NCBI GenBank assembly: GCA_023634235.1
Contig: JAMKCF010000015.1
Location: forward strand, 5,061,698 to 5,125,697
DNA from: Pisaster brevispinus
Lineage: Eukaryota; Echinodermata; Asteroidea; Forcipulatida; Asteriidae
Direction of reading: 5' to 3'
DNA: 64,000 nt
Shown: piece by piece, positions 32,291 to 42,744 of the stretch
Numbering within the stretch: the first letter of the stretch is position 1
How the letters are laid out: the number at the start of each line of letters is the position of its first letter
Notes under the pieces: generated by a model
Told to the model about the DNA's origin: nothing
The model's input: the letters and a program-made list of their open reading frames with translations, nothing else
Databases searched by the model: none
Program-made: the position numbers and the translations under genes

Positions 32291-32640
32291 CTGATGGCAC
32301 ACCAATGGCAACATGATGACACACTTATGGCACCGTGATGACACACTAATGGCACCATGACTGATGGTGAGATACCATGATGACACAATGACACCATGAT
32401 GGCACAATCATAATGACACCATTGACGGCACATCAATGACACCTAGAACCTCAATAATGACAACAAGATGTCACACATTGGCACCACAACGGCACACCAA
32501 TGGCACCGGCCATGAAAGCACATCGACGACACCCAGAGCCTCAACACTGACACAATGACGGAACACCAGTGGCACCACAACGGCACATCAATGACACCTT
32601 GAACCTCAATAATGACACCAACCAAACAGCACAATTCCCC
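32275..32640. repeat. Cryptic 'atggcacaccaatgacacc' repeat
   Basis: About 360 bp of irregular repetition of 'atggcac', 'atgacacc' and 'caccatga' elements. Longer repeated phrases 'cctcaataatgacaac' / 'cctcaataatgacacc' and 'caccacaacggcacaccaat' / 'caccacaacggcacatcaat' show segmental duplication inside the array. It starts immediately after the LINE remnant. Confidence 0.8.
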
Positions 32641-34879
32641 ACGAACAACCTGCAACCATCAACTTCTATCATAGTACTAATATCTATTATTTTAAAAAAC
32701 GCTTTCCATGTCACAAAGACATCACAAAGCGCTGTACAATAACAATCCATAAGTTATTGAGAAAAACAGATAAATTGAATATTAACAATGACAATAACAA
32801 TACCAACATTAAGTGATAACAAAGTGATGACACTCCCTTTAGAAACATATTCCTTTTAAACGTCCACAATCAACAACATCCTCATGAAACCTTTCAAGTC
32901 CACACAGACTCCTCAAACGGACAACCATTTTGATTTACGACCAACAGGTAAATTGCCACAAGAAATATTCCTTCAGAGAAACTATAAATTGTCTCCCTCC
33001 GTGGCAATCAAAAAAGTGACAACAGGTTACAGCGATAAATAAAGCCCCATCTGGTCTGATTACTTGCTCGAGTTTTCCCCTTCCCTGACGTCATCAGCTC
33101 TAAATACCCCCCCCCCCTCCACCCAGTTGAGCATTCGGAATCGAGTAATTTCACAGTTGGTGAAATCCTCACAATCTACGAGAAGGGCTTGGGACAACTC
33201 GCCAGAAAAAAACACTTCAGCCACTTTAATCTTTCGCTATAAAAGGTGAATGTGTCTCGTATAAATAGAAAATATAAGTCACCTCTCCCCTTACATGCAA
33301 TACTGATAGATGACTTGTACAAGACTTCACCATAAAGTCACTCACCCCCCCCCCCCTCAACCCCTCAAACTACAAATTCCCCAATCACTGAAAATAAAAA
33401 CTTGCAAAGTGTAAAAGCCCCAGTGAAATATGAGGAACGATGACAAGTGTACATGTAGCTCTCTGCTCCGGCTTAATGAAAATGAATGCAACATGTCACC
33501 CCTACCTGACACGAGACATTACTTTAGAATCACTTTGGGGCCTTTGCAAAAGCATCTTGTGAAAACAAACCAGGGGGTAAAAAAAAAAAAAATCCCACAC
33601 CGATGATGTGATCGTGTGCACGTATGACTTCCTTGGCGGGAAGGGTATAAACTGCCTCAACAACGTACATGCTTTACACATAGAAAGATTTCAAAACAGA
33701 AAATTTAAAAACTGAATGTAAGCCAGCTGGCTGTTTCTGGATTGGACAGCATGTTTTGAATATTCCCCTGGAGGATCGGTAGTGGTATGATTTTTTATCA
33801 ACAGTGAGCTTCCGGTTGTTGTCATTGTTTTCTTTCTTTTTTGAAAAATGATCAATTCTGTACACTCTCTAGTCTTAAAGTCCAGTAGAATTTCTTTGCA
33901 AACTCCTATAGTTTCCAGCTCCCGCCTACGCACATCATCAAGCTCATCCCGAGCTTATCCTGTTCCAGATTCCTGCCTTCGCGCACCATTGAGCTTATCC
34001 TACATGTTAGCTGAACCTCCTCAGCAGTACCTCAACAGCTCCTATTTGGCACCAGAGTCTCCTGAAGATGATCCGAAACTTACTTGTCGAAAACGTCCAA
34101 GTTGTTAAAGAGACAATTTCACCAAATTCATTCTGGAGATGATTTAGCACTGGTACTTGTCTTACACATCAAAGAGAGTGAAATATTTGTTTGGAAATGT
34201 CTTAAAATCAGACTTTATTTCTCTCGTCATACAAGGGGTTGTGAAAGGAGGATAATTAAAAAAAGTTTATCAAAGAAGACTCGTGCTCCAGATCTTGAGG
34301 TGTGGTGTCAGCCTCCCCTAAACCACCAACCAGTTCATTTTAGAACCACCACGTCTCGTAGAGAGATTTAAGCTCAACTCTCTCCCCCAAGCCTCACTGG
34401 ATAGGTTACACCTTGCACAGTGAAAAACACAAGGCCGGAATTCCAGACTGAGTGGTATGAATAAACAAGCCTTCGTGTCACGACACCCCGAATTCACCTG
34501 CAACTCCGGGTTTATTACCTGCCATTCAGGTGAGCCATGCAACCCGAACGAATGCAGGGGCTGCTCACAATCCATCCGAGGGGGGGCTGTAGATATAACC
34601 TGGTTCCTGTATTGATTGACGTTTAAGCGATGAATATCGCACTTGCCCCCCACAGGTGGCAAAACCTAATTCACTTTGCACTGAGGGTTTGAACATAACA
34701 CCTCAAGTCCAGCTTACGTCTGAACAGTTGATAAGTCAAGGCTCCAGGTGAGACTGTTTCTGATCATCTTGGAGTGTGTAACATACAAAAAAATCCCTCA
34801 GCTTGAGTGGTCTAATTTTATAAAGGCCCCAGTGATGGGCGGAGTGAAAGCCGACACACAGCCGTGGAATTATCTGTAC
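32641..34879. other. Non-coding stretch, no gene seen
   Basis: C runs near 33108-33118 and 33346-33357; an A run near 33580-33591. A fragment around 32695-32745 ('cgctttccatgtcacaaaga', 'caaagcgctgtacaataac') has the style of LINE 3' ends. ORFs at 33848-34371 and the minus-strand 114-codon ORF at 34318-34662 have no recognisable domain. The region 34380-34640 is repeat-free. Confidence 0.5.
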
Positions 34880-34962
34880 CCCTAGTCCTGGCCTTGATGC
34901 CCCTCCAAAAGTTTCCAATAGACTTTTTTCTTGCCCTCTCAAAGATGAAAGTCCAGGTTCGG
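34880..34962 (+). mobile_element. CAGGCCTGGAATT-family fragment
   Basis: 'cctggccttgatgcccctcc', 'aaaagtttccaatagacttt', 'cttgccctctcaaagatgaa' and 'agtccaggttc' match the right half of the family. Confidence 0.6.
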
Positions 34963-35124
34963 AAACATGAACAAGAAGAAAAATTGACGTAAGCAAATAA
35001 TATACCTTCGTGTATAGCCTTGCATGCTGGAAATGATACAGCGGGGCTGTCACTGTCAGATTGTCACTGACTGTCAAAAATTCACCCAGACAAAATTATT
35101 TGATGTATTTAGGGATAAAGAATA

Positions 35125-35416
35125 TTCTTTTTGGTTTTACCCTTAAATCAATGTGTGATAGCACTGTGTATACTCAGTGCTATGTAGAGCTATCTAAGCC
35201 CTGCAGGTGAAAAAAAACAAAACAGGCGGCTCATAAATGCTTCATTGCAATATCGCACTCAGAAGAATATATCATTTGTTTGTTTGTATACTCAACACTT
35301 TCCTGAGTCCTGTGAAAAAAAAATCGACACGCATATTACTCATGTGGGACTCGAACCCACGACCTTTGCCATTCTAGAGCAGATGTCTTACCAATTAGAC
35401 CCCCGAGATTGCCTGG
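35125..35416 (-). mobile_element. SINE-4, tRNA-derived, with second partial tail
   Basis: On the minus strand the head reads 'gcaatctcgggggtctaatt', 'ggtaagacatctgctctaga' and B box 'cgtgggttcgagtcccacat', similar to a Glu/Asp-type tRNA. The tail runs through 'ttttttcacaggactcagga'. A second tail-like piece upstream (35125-35220) suggests two overlapping insertions or an internal duplication. Confidence 0.75.
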
Positions 35417-35529
35417 TGGTAGCGGCAGTTCCAATCCTAAATTTTAGCAGCGGGTACCACAACACCGGAACTCCTGCTCCGGAATCATCCTCGGAGCAGT
35501 GTTTCATTTTTGCACAGTGCTTTGAACAT

Positions 35530-35645
35530 CAACTGGAGCCTGAGCTGGGACCAGAACCTGAGCCAGGCCCCGAGCCTGAACTGGGGTGCTGGGGCCGGGA
35601 GCCTATTGCCAAGGCCTGACCCTGAGCCCAGGCTGGAGCCAAGGT
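35530..35645. repeat. 'gagcctgarctggg' degenerate repeat
   Basis: About 115 bp of repeated 'gagcctgagctgggaccaga'-like units on the plus strand (E-P-rich reading). GC-rich, low complexity, not called coding. Confidence 0.7.
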
Positions 35646-36860
35646 CATGAAGGTTTGGAGAAAGCCCTGCTGGCAATTTGATGACCTTGGCCACCACTAA
35701 AGTCTTTCCATGAAGGAGGGGAAAATAAGGCAGTGTCATAATTGTTTATCATGGCTAGTAAGCCACAGTGTAAACAACAAGACAACTCAACAGTCCTAAC
35801 CAAACATAACGTTTTTTTAGATGGTCAGTTCGCAGATGAAGAGCAGCCATCCTACAACCATGCTACAACAAAGTGATCAATCCACAAAACTTCAGTCCCA
35901 GCTGAAGCATGAAAGACCCTTGTAAGTGGCGTAATCGTGCACCCATAAACAAAGATGCCACCATGTGTTCTTTCTCTCTCTATACCGAGTATAAACACTC
36001 CACAATGAACAAGGCCCCTGATCTGCTTCACACTTCAACATGTAAATTGATCGCCGCTGAGCACCCCTATTCCACAGTCAATTTACTAGCCATTTGTTCT
36101 AAAATAAAAAAGACTCCATACTGGTGCACAAAAGCGATTTACTCCATCCAAAATCCTCCTCTCTTGCATTGCATCAACCATTTAAGCTCCATGCATCAAC
36201 AGATGTGAATATATATTCGTACAGCTAATGGCCAGGTCTGTGTGTTAATAATATATGCCCCTTGCGGTTCTTTCTGTAAGTGCCTTACTAACGTTCTACT
36301 TACCGCATGCCATCAGAATGACCGCGCGGAAAATGTTGTCTGCCCGTGTACATTATGTGTCTGTTTATATTGTGGTTATACATTTTTTATTCGGGCATCA
36401 GTCTGCTGCTTTGTTCATGCGTGCCCCCCCCCCCCCCGACACTGCATGTAATAAACGCAGACTGTTTTGCAGAGAGTTTAAGGGCGATTATCATGTACAT
36501 GTACATGTAGTTTTTATAATTTATTGTGCCTTGTTCAGTGGAGAAAAAAAAAAATCGATAAATTTATTGACGATACCCTTCAGGGGTTATGTGTGCGAGA
36601 CCGGACTTTTTTTTTTTTTTTTTTTTTTCATTTTTCAGCAAAATGAAGGGAGGGGCGGACTAAACAATTTTTTGTTGAGCTTTTTGTTCCTCCCTCCCTC
36701 CCCCAGCCTCTTTACGCCGCCACTACAAATAAAAACGACAGATTCACTACCGTCGTTATTCCCTATTTGACAATGTCCTCCTAAGTAGCCTTGCATTTCT
36801 GGTAAAATTAATCATCTCTTAGTGGCAGACACAATGTCGTTGATTTGAATTGCTTCCCCG

Positions 36861-36896
<36 letters not shown>

Positions 36897-37020
36897 ACCT
36901 GGTTAGCTCATATTTGTACATCACAGTGACAGGAACCGGTGCGTATTTGTCCAACATAATGTAGTATATGTATATGACATGTGAGATGAATGCCGAGGTC
37001 TGCCTCCAGACCTTGCTTTA
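35646..37020. other. Non-coding stretch with long T and C runs
   Basis: A C run (36423-36437), TACATG repeat (36493-36509), 22-base T run (36607-36628) and 31-base T run (36864-36894). The 171-codon ORF at 36255-36770 reads through homopolymers and is rejected. Confidence 0.6.
36864..36894. repeat. Poly(T) run, 31 bases
   Basis: Uninterrupted T run. It could be the reverse-strand tail of a retroposon, but no element body is recognisable upstream. Confidence 0.95.
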
Positions 37021-37270
37021 AGTTTATGCAACTTGATTACCTCATTGTGGCATGATGCTGATTTCTTTATTGATTTCACATTCCTTGATGCCGCTCGGCC
37101 ACTGAATGAGAGTCAACGGAGTGAACCAAAACATATGATTTCTTTAACGGCGCATGTAGACAATGAGCTTGGATCGATCGCCCTAGATCTGATCATCAAC
37201 CGTGTCAACACAGTCAAGGTGATCCTAGCAATATAGCATAGCGCCAGGCTGTAATGAGCTTGTTATCAAG
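37021..37270. promoter_or_regulatory. Unique block, possibly regulatory
   Basis: Repeat-free with even composition: 'gcaacttgattacctcattg', 'ctgatttctttattgatttc', 'gagcttggatcgatcgccct', 'gatctgatcatcaacc'. A 67-codon ORF is open across it without family resemblance. It could be conserved non-coding DNA or a small exon; neither is testable here. Confidence 0.2.
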
Positions 37271-37289
37271 ACAGCCAGTTTGCTCTGCA

Positions 37290-37483
37290 GGGCCCGGTTT
37301 CACAGAGCTGCTTAAGCACTTAAAAAGTAGCTAAGCACAACAAAATTATGCTTACCAAAATAGGTTACCAGCCAAAATAGCATGTCACATGTACAATCTG
37401 TGACTGGTATCCTGCTTATCTTTGCTTAGCACAAAGTTTGTAAGCACTATTTTCTGCTTAAGCAGCTCTATGAAATTGGGCTC
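37290..37483. mobile_element. Palindromic family, best-preserved copy
   Basis: Starts GGGCCCGG then TTTCACAGAGCTGCTTAAGC, and ends GCTTAAGCAGCTCTATGAAA then TTGGGCTCTGG. The two 20-bp arms are inverted and differ at one position. The interior has 'gctaagcacaacaaaattat', 'aaaataggttaccagccaaa', 'tgtgactggtatcctgctta' and 'tttgcttagcacaaagtttg', itself partly self-complementary. About 194 bp, no ORF. It could fold into a long RNA hairpin if transcribed. Confidence 0.9.
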
Positions 37484-37484
37484 T

Positions 37485-37665
37485 GGGCCCGATTTCTTAA
37501 AGCGGTTAAGCACGAAAAAATTGCTTCAAAAGCTAAAAAAAAACCAATCTTGTTAAGTAGAAACAGGTTACCATGCAGCCAAACTATACAAGGTAAAGAA
37601 TATTGTTTGAGATTGGTTCCCTGCTTATTTGTGCTTTTAAAGCTGGGCACTTTCAAACCCTATAG
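37485..37665. mobile_element. Palindromic family, second copy in tandem
   Basis: Begins GGGCCCGATTTCTTAAAGC immediately after the copy at 37290. It continues 'ggttaagcacgaaaaaattg', 'aacaggttaccatgcagcca' and 'gattggttccctgcttattt', ending near 'gctgggcac'. It is more diverged than its neighbour, so the pair is not a recent duplication. Confidence 0.8.
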
Positions 37666-37677
37666 CCACTATATAGG

Positions 37678-37830
37678 CCTTAGCTCGGTGGTCTAGTGGT
37701 AAGACGTCTGCTCTAGCATAGCAAAGCTTGTGGGTTCGAATCCCACCCGAGTGATATGCCTGTGGATTGTTTTTATGTCACTGGACTCCGGAGAGTACTG
37801 AGTTTCATTGTAAGAGCAAACAAATAATGT
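37678..37830 (+). mobile_element. SINE-4, tRNA-derived, full head
   Basis: The head 'gctcggtggtctagtggtaa' plus 'gac' (A box), 'gtctgctctagcatagc' and 'tgtgggttcgaatcccaccc' (B box) closes with 'gagtga'. Acceptor-like GCTCGG pairs with CCGAGT. The anticodon arm is not canonical, and a non-tRNA body ('atatgcctgtggattg', 'tcactggactccggagagta') follows, so it is a SINE and not a tRNA gene. Confidence 0.8.
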
Positions 37831-38850
37831 TCTTTATATTCCATGCAGAAATTAACATCTAACTAGTTACAGACTAAGAAAAAAAAGATTGAAGAAAAGT
37901 TGCGACCATCAAAAAATACTATTTGATTTAAATCACACATGAAAAAACTGTTTCATTCCTTACTTACAAAACAATTTGACACTGAAACACTGCATACAGG
38001 TTCACAAACTTCCTGAAAAAGCTTGGGTTTTTTTTTTTTTTTTTGGGGGGGGGGTGTGTTGGAAAGAAAAGCAATTGCGGAAAGAAGATGATCCCCGTAC
38101 TTTGTCATAACGATGTCTTCAACTCTTGTACTTCTTATCTAAATAGACCATATTGAAAAACCATCCACTGCGACAAAATATTCAAACTGTTCACAGCATG
38201 CGACGAGGTTTGGGGGGCGTTGATGGCAAACACAGACAGATCAAACTCAATTAGAATAGATTGCCCTCGTTTCACCTCTCTTAAAAAACATTCAGTCTTC
38301 CAACTGTTTCCACTAATACTTCTTATCACAACACGATGACAGTCAGGCGGGCCGTGCCAAGTTTGCAAATTTTCCACACCTTGCGTGGGTTGGGGACAGA
38401 CAGACAGTACGTAGGGGATGAAGACTGGAAATTTGGCATACATGATATAAGAAGTACACACGCACCGCAGTGTGGTGCGCATATGTAGCTCTTCATTTTA
38501 CATACATGTACAAATTCTTGATAATGTTTCGTATGCCGCTCAATGCACATGGTATCTTTTCACTTTGGCTGGGTTTTTTTTTTTGGGGGGGGGGTGGTCT
38601 CTTCAAGTCCTCCATGTACATGTACATTACGTGGGAGTAATGTGTGTTCCTGTGCGAAGGGCCTTGGGGTGTTGCGTTACAACGGAGTTTAATCAAAGTA
38701 TCGAGGACCCTCTCTTTCCCTTTGGCCGGTTTCCTACGTTGTTTGGGTTTTTGTTTGTTTTGTTTCCCTTCATGCAGCCTGTGACCTGTTCATCTGCAGC
38801 TCGAGAAGATGGAATGGCAAAGGGGCAATGTCACTCTGATTGGGCATGGG
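37831..38850. other. Non-coding stretch with T/G homopolymers
   Basis: T run then G run at about 38027-38054 and again at about 38575-38594. ORFs near 38135-38855 have no domains. Nothing else recognised. Confidence 0.55.
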
Positions 38851-39290
38851 TATGAGGGCAATATAAAGGACTGTTTGAGTTGCAAAAAGCAGGCAATATA
38901 ACTTGTGTGATAAATTGTGGCATTAGGATGGGGGGGGGGGGAACTCAACTACGATTCAGCACAGATGAGTGGGCAATATAACTTATGATTTGGTTCGGGC
39001 GTAAGGGGAACCAAATCATTCAGGATTCAGCATCCAAGACAGGGCAATATAAAAGAACCTTTAGCATGGGAGAGGGCAATATAACTATCATTGGTTATAG
39101 GAGAGAGGGCAATATACATGTAGCTTATGATTTGGTTCGGACAAGATGGAAACCAAACTATGATTCAGCGTTCAAGAGAGGGCACCACATTACTAGTAAG
39201 AAACATTTACCATGGGAGAGGGCAATATAACTACCATTGGCACAGAAGAGAGGGCATTATGAGCAAGCATGAGAGGGAAGGCAATAATGT
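38850..39290. repeat. GGGCAATATA complex repeat
   Basis: At least seven exact GGCAATATA motifs (near 38857, 38892, 38972, 39043, 39075, 39108, 39220) plus degenerate ones such as 'gagggcattatg'. A higher-order unit of about 136-145 bp is visible: 'cttatgatttggttcgg' follows the motifs near 38971 and 39107, and 'catgggagagggcaatataa' appears near 39066 and 39211. A poly(G) run (about 38931-38941) interrupts it. No ORF of note. Confidence 0.85.
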
Positions 39291-40014
39291 TTGATGACGA
39301 TCTTATTTTGAGTGCTTTAACAGACTACGTGTACACAATGTACATTGTAGTTCAATCAAGCGAGACCTTAAACTTATGAGGTGCAGTTCTCGCAAAAAAA
39401 ATGAATGACAATTTGCAAATGCTCTGAACAAAGACAACACTGCTTCAATAAAGTACATGTATAACATAACGAACGCTATGTGTTCGTGTCTATAACAGTC
39501 AACAAGGAATTCAGCGCTGGGTTTGACCCAAGGTCAATCTGCCTGAAAGTAAGCTTCCGGGAGCCCTTTCATATCAACCCAGTTTACATCAGAATATAGA
39601 TTGAGAAGGCAATCAATGCTCGGCCTCATGTTAGGTCTCAAGACCAATTGGCACGCGGAATAAAAAAGAGACCGAGGGTCAAGAACTTAATTTGTTTTCT
39701 CGTCTCATGCCGTAAATTGCCTTGTATGAGAATCATTATCGAGACAAACCAGGGTCTGGTCACGGAGCCAGCTGAGATCCCGCTGAGACTCCCCGGACAA
39801 AACTCTCCCCCCCCCCCCCCCCCGGACAACACTCGACTGTAATAAATGCAGACCTCATTCTTGATATAGGTACGGTATTCAAAGTCTACCACTTGATCTC
39901 CACGATCCTGATTGAAGTTGCTCTGTCTCCTTTGAACGCAACATCAAAACAAGAGGCCACTTTATAAGAGAACACGGGAAGGCATCATCTAGCGGGAGTC
40001 GGCCAGAATTAACT
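39291..40014. other. Non-coding stretch with a 17-base C run
   Basis: C run at 39807-39823. Reciprocal ORFs on both strands at 39638-39892 read through it and are rejected. Confidence 0.55.
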
Positions 40015-40105
40015 TGTAAGCCCGAGCGGAAAACTTGCAAGCCCGGTGAAAAAAAATTGTGAGCCTAGTAAAAATCTTGCAAGCAAAAGTAAATCGAGCC
40101 AAATG
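40015..40105. repeat. 'cttgcaagcccggtgaaaa' degenerate tandem repeat
   Basis: Three to four imperfect units of about 20-25 bp: 'cttgtaagcccgagcggaaa', 'cttgcaagcccggtgaaaaa', 'ttgtgagcctagtaaaaatc', 'ttgcaagcaaaag'. Related to short stretches at 3428-3495 and 44437-44510. Confidence 0.6.
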
Positions 40106-40194
40106 CACCCTCGCGCAAAAAAAAGTGCAACATCCTCTTACTGACGTGCAAAAATACGCATGGATGCCTTTTCACCAGGCAAATCTTTGGTTAT

Positions 40195-40325
40195 ATTATT
40201 GATAGCAATGGTCACTGCACTGATCTATTGAGAGTTGCTTACTGAAATGGCGTCCAGTGGACATTAAGCATTTCAGTCGGAATTTCAGTCGGAATTTCAG
40301 TCGGAATGCGCCTTTGGCTATTATC
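40195..40325 (+). repeat. Dispersed repeat pair R4, copy 1, with 12-bp triplication
   Basis: Shares with 51670-51850 the blocks 'ttgatagcaatggtcactgc' (copy 2 'gattgcaaaggtcattgcct'), 'actgatctattg', 'agagttgcttactgaaatgg' and 'cgtccagtg'. It then carries three 12-bp units ending 'atttcagtcgg' (40269-40304). Confidence 0.8.
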
Positions 40326-40538
40326 TTTGGTACTATACGGTGTGTATGTTTTTTTCCAGAATCAATCAACCATTTATTGCACTCAGACATTTCTTTTTAA
40401 TAACCTTTGAACATTTGTGCTAAAGCTACATGTAATGTCCTACCCTAAACCCTAAGTTATTCTGTAACAGGTAAAAGACATGGTTGAATGGCTTCCATCC
40501 CTAACTCAATTGTTACACTCTGCGAACCATTGTAACCT

Positions 40539-40564
40539 CCCCCCCCCCCCCCCCCCCCCCCCCC
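40539..40564. repeat. Poly(C) run, 26 bases
   Basis: Uninterrupted C run, with a further C run at about 40671-40680. Confidence 0.95.
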
Positions 40565-41294
40565 GTCACAGCGAATAGCGACTGCACTCCATTCTTCAAT
40601 TGCCTGATAGGGAAACACATTCTGAATGTCGCCATGGTAACAACTGCCATCATTAACTGAACGAGTTTCCCCCCCCCCCCTCCGCTTTCAATTTAAATAA
40701 AAAACGTTTTCATCTTTCGGCGGCGATGTGAGGGAGATGAGCATGGGCAAGTACACCATTCATTTGCAAGATTTCTGATTAGATTTCAAACAACACGGCG
40801 CGCCGGTCGCTCTCCGAGTGAGAGCGAGGAGAAAAAAGAAAAAAAATTGTACAAATAAATATACACTAGGCAATTATTGCTGGAGTGAAGGTACGCCTGC
40901 ACAATCATCAAGCCCTTGTCGTTTTCATTTAGGCCTCTTTCACTTCATTCTGGATTTGTCTATCTGGGCAGTTTTGGAATTATAAGTGATAGATAGACTA
41001 GACGGCTGATTGCTTTGGTCCTTGCGGTGTTTTTGATTTCCAACCCCCCCCCCTCCTTCTCCTCTCCGAAATATTTTTGGTGTTATTAATGTTTCCAGCT
41101 TCACCTGCCTATACGACCTTAATATGTGTGGACTTTAAATTGCTGGAGGGGAAGACACTATTAAATACAGCAACACTTCTTCGTACGTCGACTGTGATCA
41201 AGAGAACGATCTATCATTTCGCCGTGACACACGACTGATTGGAACTGACGATGTTGCCACCACATTCAGAGATTCAACTTCATGATAGAGAGCA
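40565..41294. other. Non-coding stretch, no gene seen
   Basis: C runs near 40671 and 41045. Otherwise unique sequence with no recognised feature. Confidence 0.5.
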
Positions 41295-41686
41295 TTAAAG
41301 GGACACACCCGGCTTACTGTTTACCTAATATTGTGATGTGGAATGACAGACAACAATTATTAAATGGTTGTTTTAAAAAAAAAATCATCAAAATTATCAC
41401 GTAATTAACGAAAAATGTGAAAAAAAAACAAAAACGCGGTCAAAGGTCAGCTTATACGCTTTTCCAGCCGTTGCAACTGTCAAATTTACGTGGAAGGCAA
41501 TGATGCGCGATGTTGTAAGTAGACTGGTGCTCTGTTTATGTATCAATTATAACAATGGCGAGGCATGAGGATACAGACTTCATATCCATCAAGCACAAAT
41601 TCACGTGTAAATAAAAAAACAGACATGAACCAATGATCTATATACTGTCAGTATAATAGAGATCAGTGACATAAACGGACGTCAGT

Positions 41687-41723
41687 CCATAGAGCAAGGT
41701 TCCTTGCTCTACTTGCTCTATGG
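41687..41723. repeat. CCATAGAGCAAG hairpin
   Basis: CCATAGAGCAAG (41687-41698) pairs perfectly with CTTGCTCTATGG (41712-41723). An overlapping alternative stem, AGAGCAAGG with CCTTGCTCT, has a 2-nt loop. Two mutually exclusive hairpins share one strand. Confidence 0.85.
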
Positions 41724-41745
41724 TCAGTCCTAGTCGAAGTCCGCT

Positions 41746-41811
41746 CGCGGTCGTAACCAATAACTGTTTCGGTTGAACTTGCCATTGAAACAGTTATTGG
41801 TTACGACCGCG
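41746..41811. repeat. Perfect 25-bp inverted repeat with 16-nt loop
   Basis: Arm 1 at 41746-41770 (begins CGCGGTCGTAACC) and arm 2 at 41787-41811 (ends GGTTACGACCGCG) are exact reverse complements over 25 bp, with a 16-nt spacer. It is non-repetitive elsewhere in the window. Perfect pairing of this length argues for recent origin or selection on structure. Confidence 0.95.
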
Positions 41812-42547
41812 AAAACTAACCCCAACCTGTATTCTGTGTACGACGACGTACTATATTCTGTGTCTTGCAATAATGGAGAACGTTCTTCGACATACAAGGA
41901 TCGGTACAAAAAACATCGCAAGGAAAAACACCCAGAAGGTGGTCCAACGAAAAGTAAAAAGTAAAAAATAACCACACGATAAATCCAAAGGGAAAGCCAG
42001 CAAAAGCAGCAATTTGGGGGGGGGGGGGTGGACGATGGCAGCAATCATAGAAGTAGACCAGCTGTATGGGATAAATATTCCCCGTCGTCGTCCCGCGTGT
42101 GTAGCGCAGGCAACACGTTGCAATAGTAGGGGATAATAGCTAGGGGTAATCAGACTAAAACCCTCCTACAAAAACCGTAATTGTTGGTCTGGCTCCTACC
42201 CCTCCGACAAGCTCCCACGATCACGGCTAGACCGGCAAGCTGGGGAGTTCATGCCCCGGGGCTTGTCTCTCTGCCCCACGAGACATGGCACCGGCTGTAC
42301 GGGATATGCCCCAAGGTTTACGTTCCGCTAGCTCCCACGCTGGTGCGCCGTAAAACACGCTTCGGTTGCACGGACTCTCTGAATGCGAATCTTACGTTCG
42401 ATTTTCATCATTATTTACAAATTGTATCAATAATCTGAATACATAGTCTTTTTTGTCAAATACTCATGAATAATTTTTTAAAAACAGATTTAAATTTGGT
42501 TCAGTAATTTACTTGTATACGGCTGGAAGTAAAACTAACTCCGAAAA

Positions 42548-42595
42548 TCACGTGATTTATCCGAACCACTTTTTTGGTTCGGATAAATCACGTGA
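42548..42595. repeat. Perfect 21-bp inverted repeat with 6-nt loop
   Basis: TCACGTGATTTATCCGAACC plus A (42548-42568) and its exact reverse complement (42575-42595) are separated by CTTTTT. Each arm carries the E-box palindrome CACGTG. Confidence 0.95.
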
Positions 42596-42744
42596 CCTTC
42601 GTTTTTTTGAAAAATGCTCAAAAACGGCAAAATTTGATGGTTTCTTTTAGGAACCGTTCTTCTCCATTCTGGAAGACCTTTGAAGGCATATGTTAGCCTA
42701 TTTTGTAGCCCAAATAGCCCAACGAAGCCGGTGTGCCCCTTTAA

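Larger units (their letters stand above)
41295..42744. mobile_element. 1.45-kb unit with TTAA ends and long inverted termini
   Basis: TTAA (41295-41298) is followed by AGGGACACACCCGGCTT. At the other end AAGCCGGTGTGCCCCT precedes TTAA (42741-42744). In reverse complement the right end is AGGGGCACACCGGCTT, matching the left with one substitution and one 1-base gap. TTAA target sites are typical of piggyBac-type and some other cut-and-paste elements. Inside are several inverted repeats (separate entries), a G run at 42016-42026, and short ORFs without recognised domains, so no transposase can be named. Alternative: two independent short elements of the same family whose outer ends happen to face each other. 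Confidence 0.5.

Noticed and set aside
36255..36770. 171-codon plus-strand ORF
   Set aside because: Reads through a C run, a TACATG repeat and a 22-base T run; the translation is low complexity with polyproline and polyphenylalanine.
37678..37752. Functional tRNA gene
   Set aside because: A and B boxes are present, but the anticodon arm is not canonical. The same head with a shared non-tRNA body occurs at 35125-35416 and 44655-44826, which marks a SINE.
41746..41811. MicroRNA precursor
   Set aside because: Perfect pairing over the whole stem and a short total length do not fit the usual animal pre-miRNA shape. No expression evidence.
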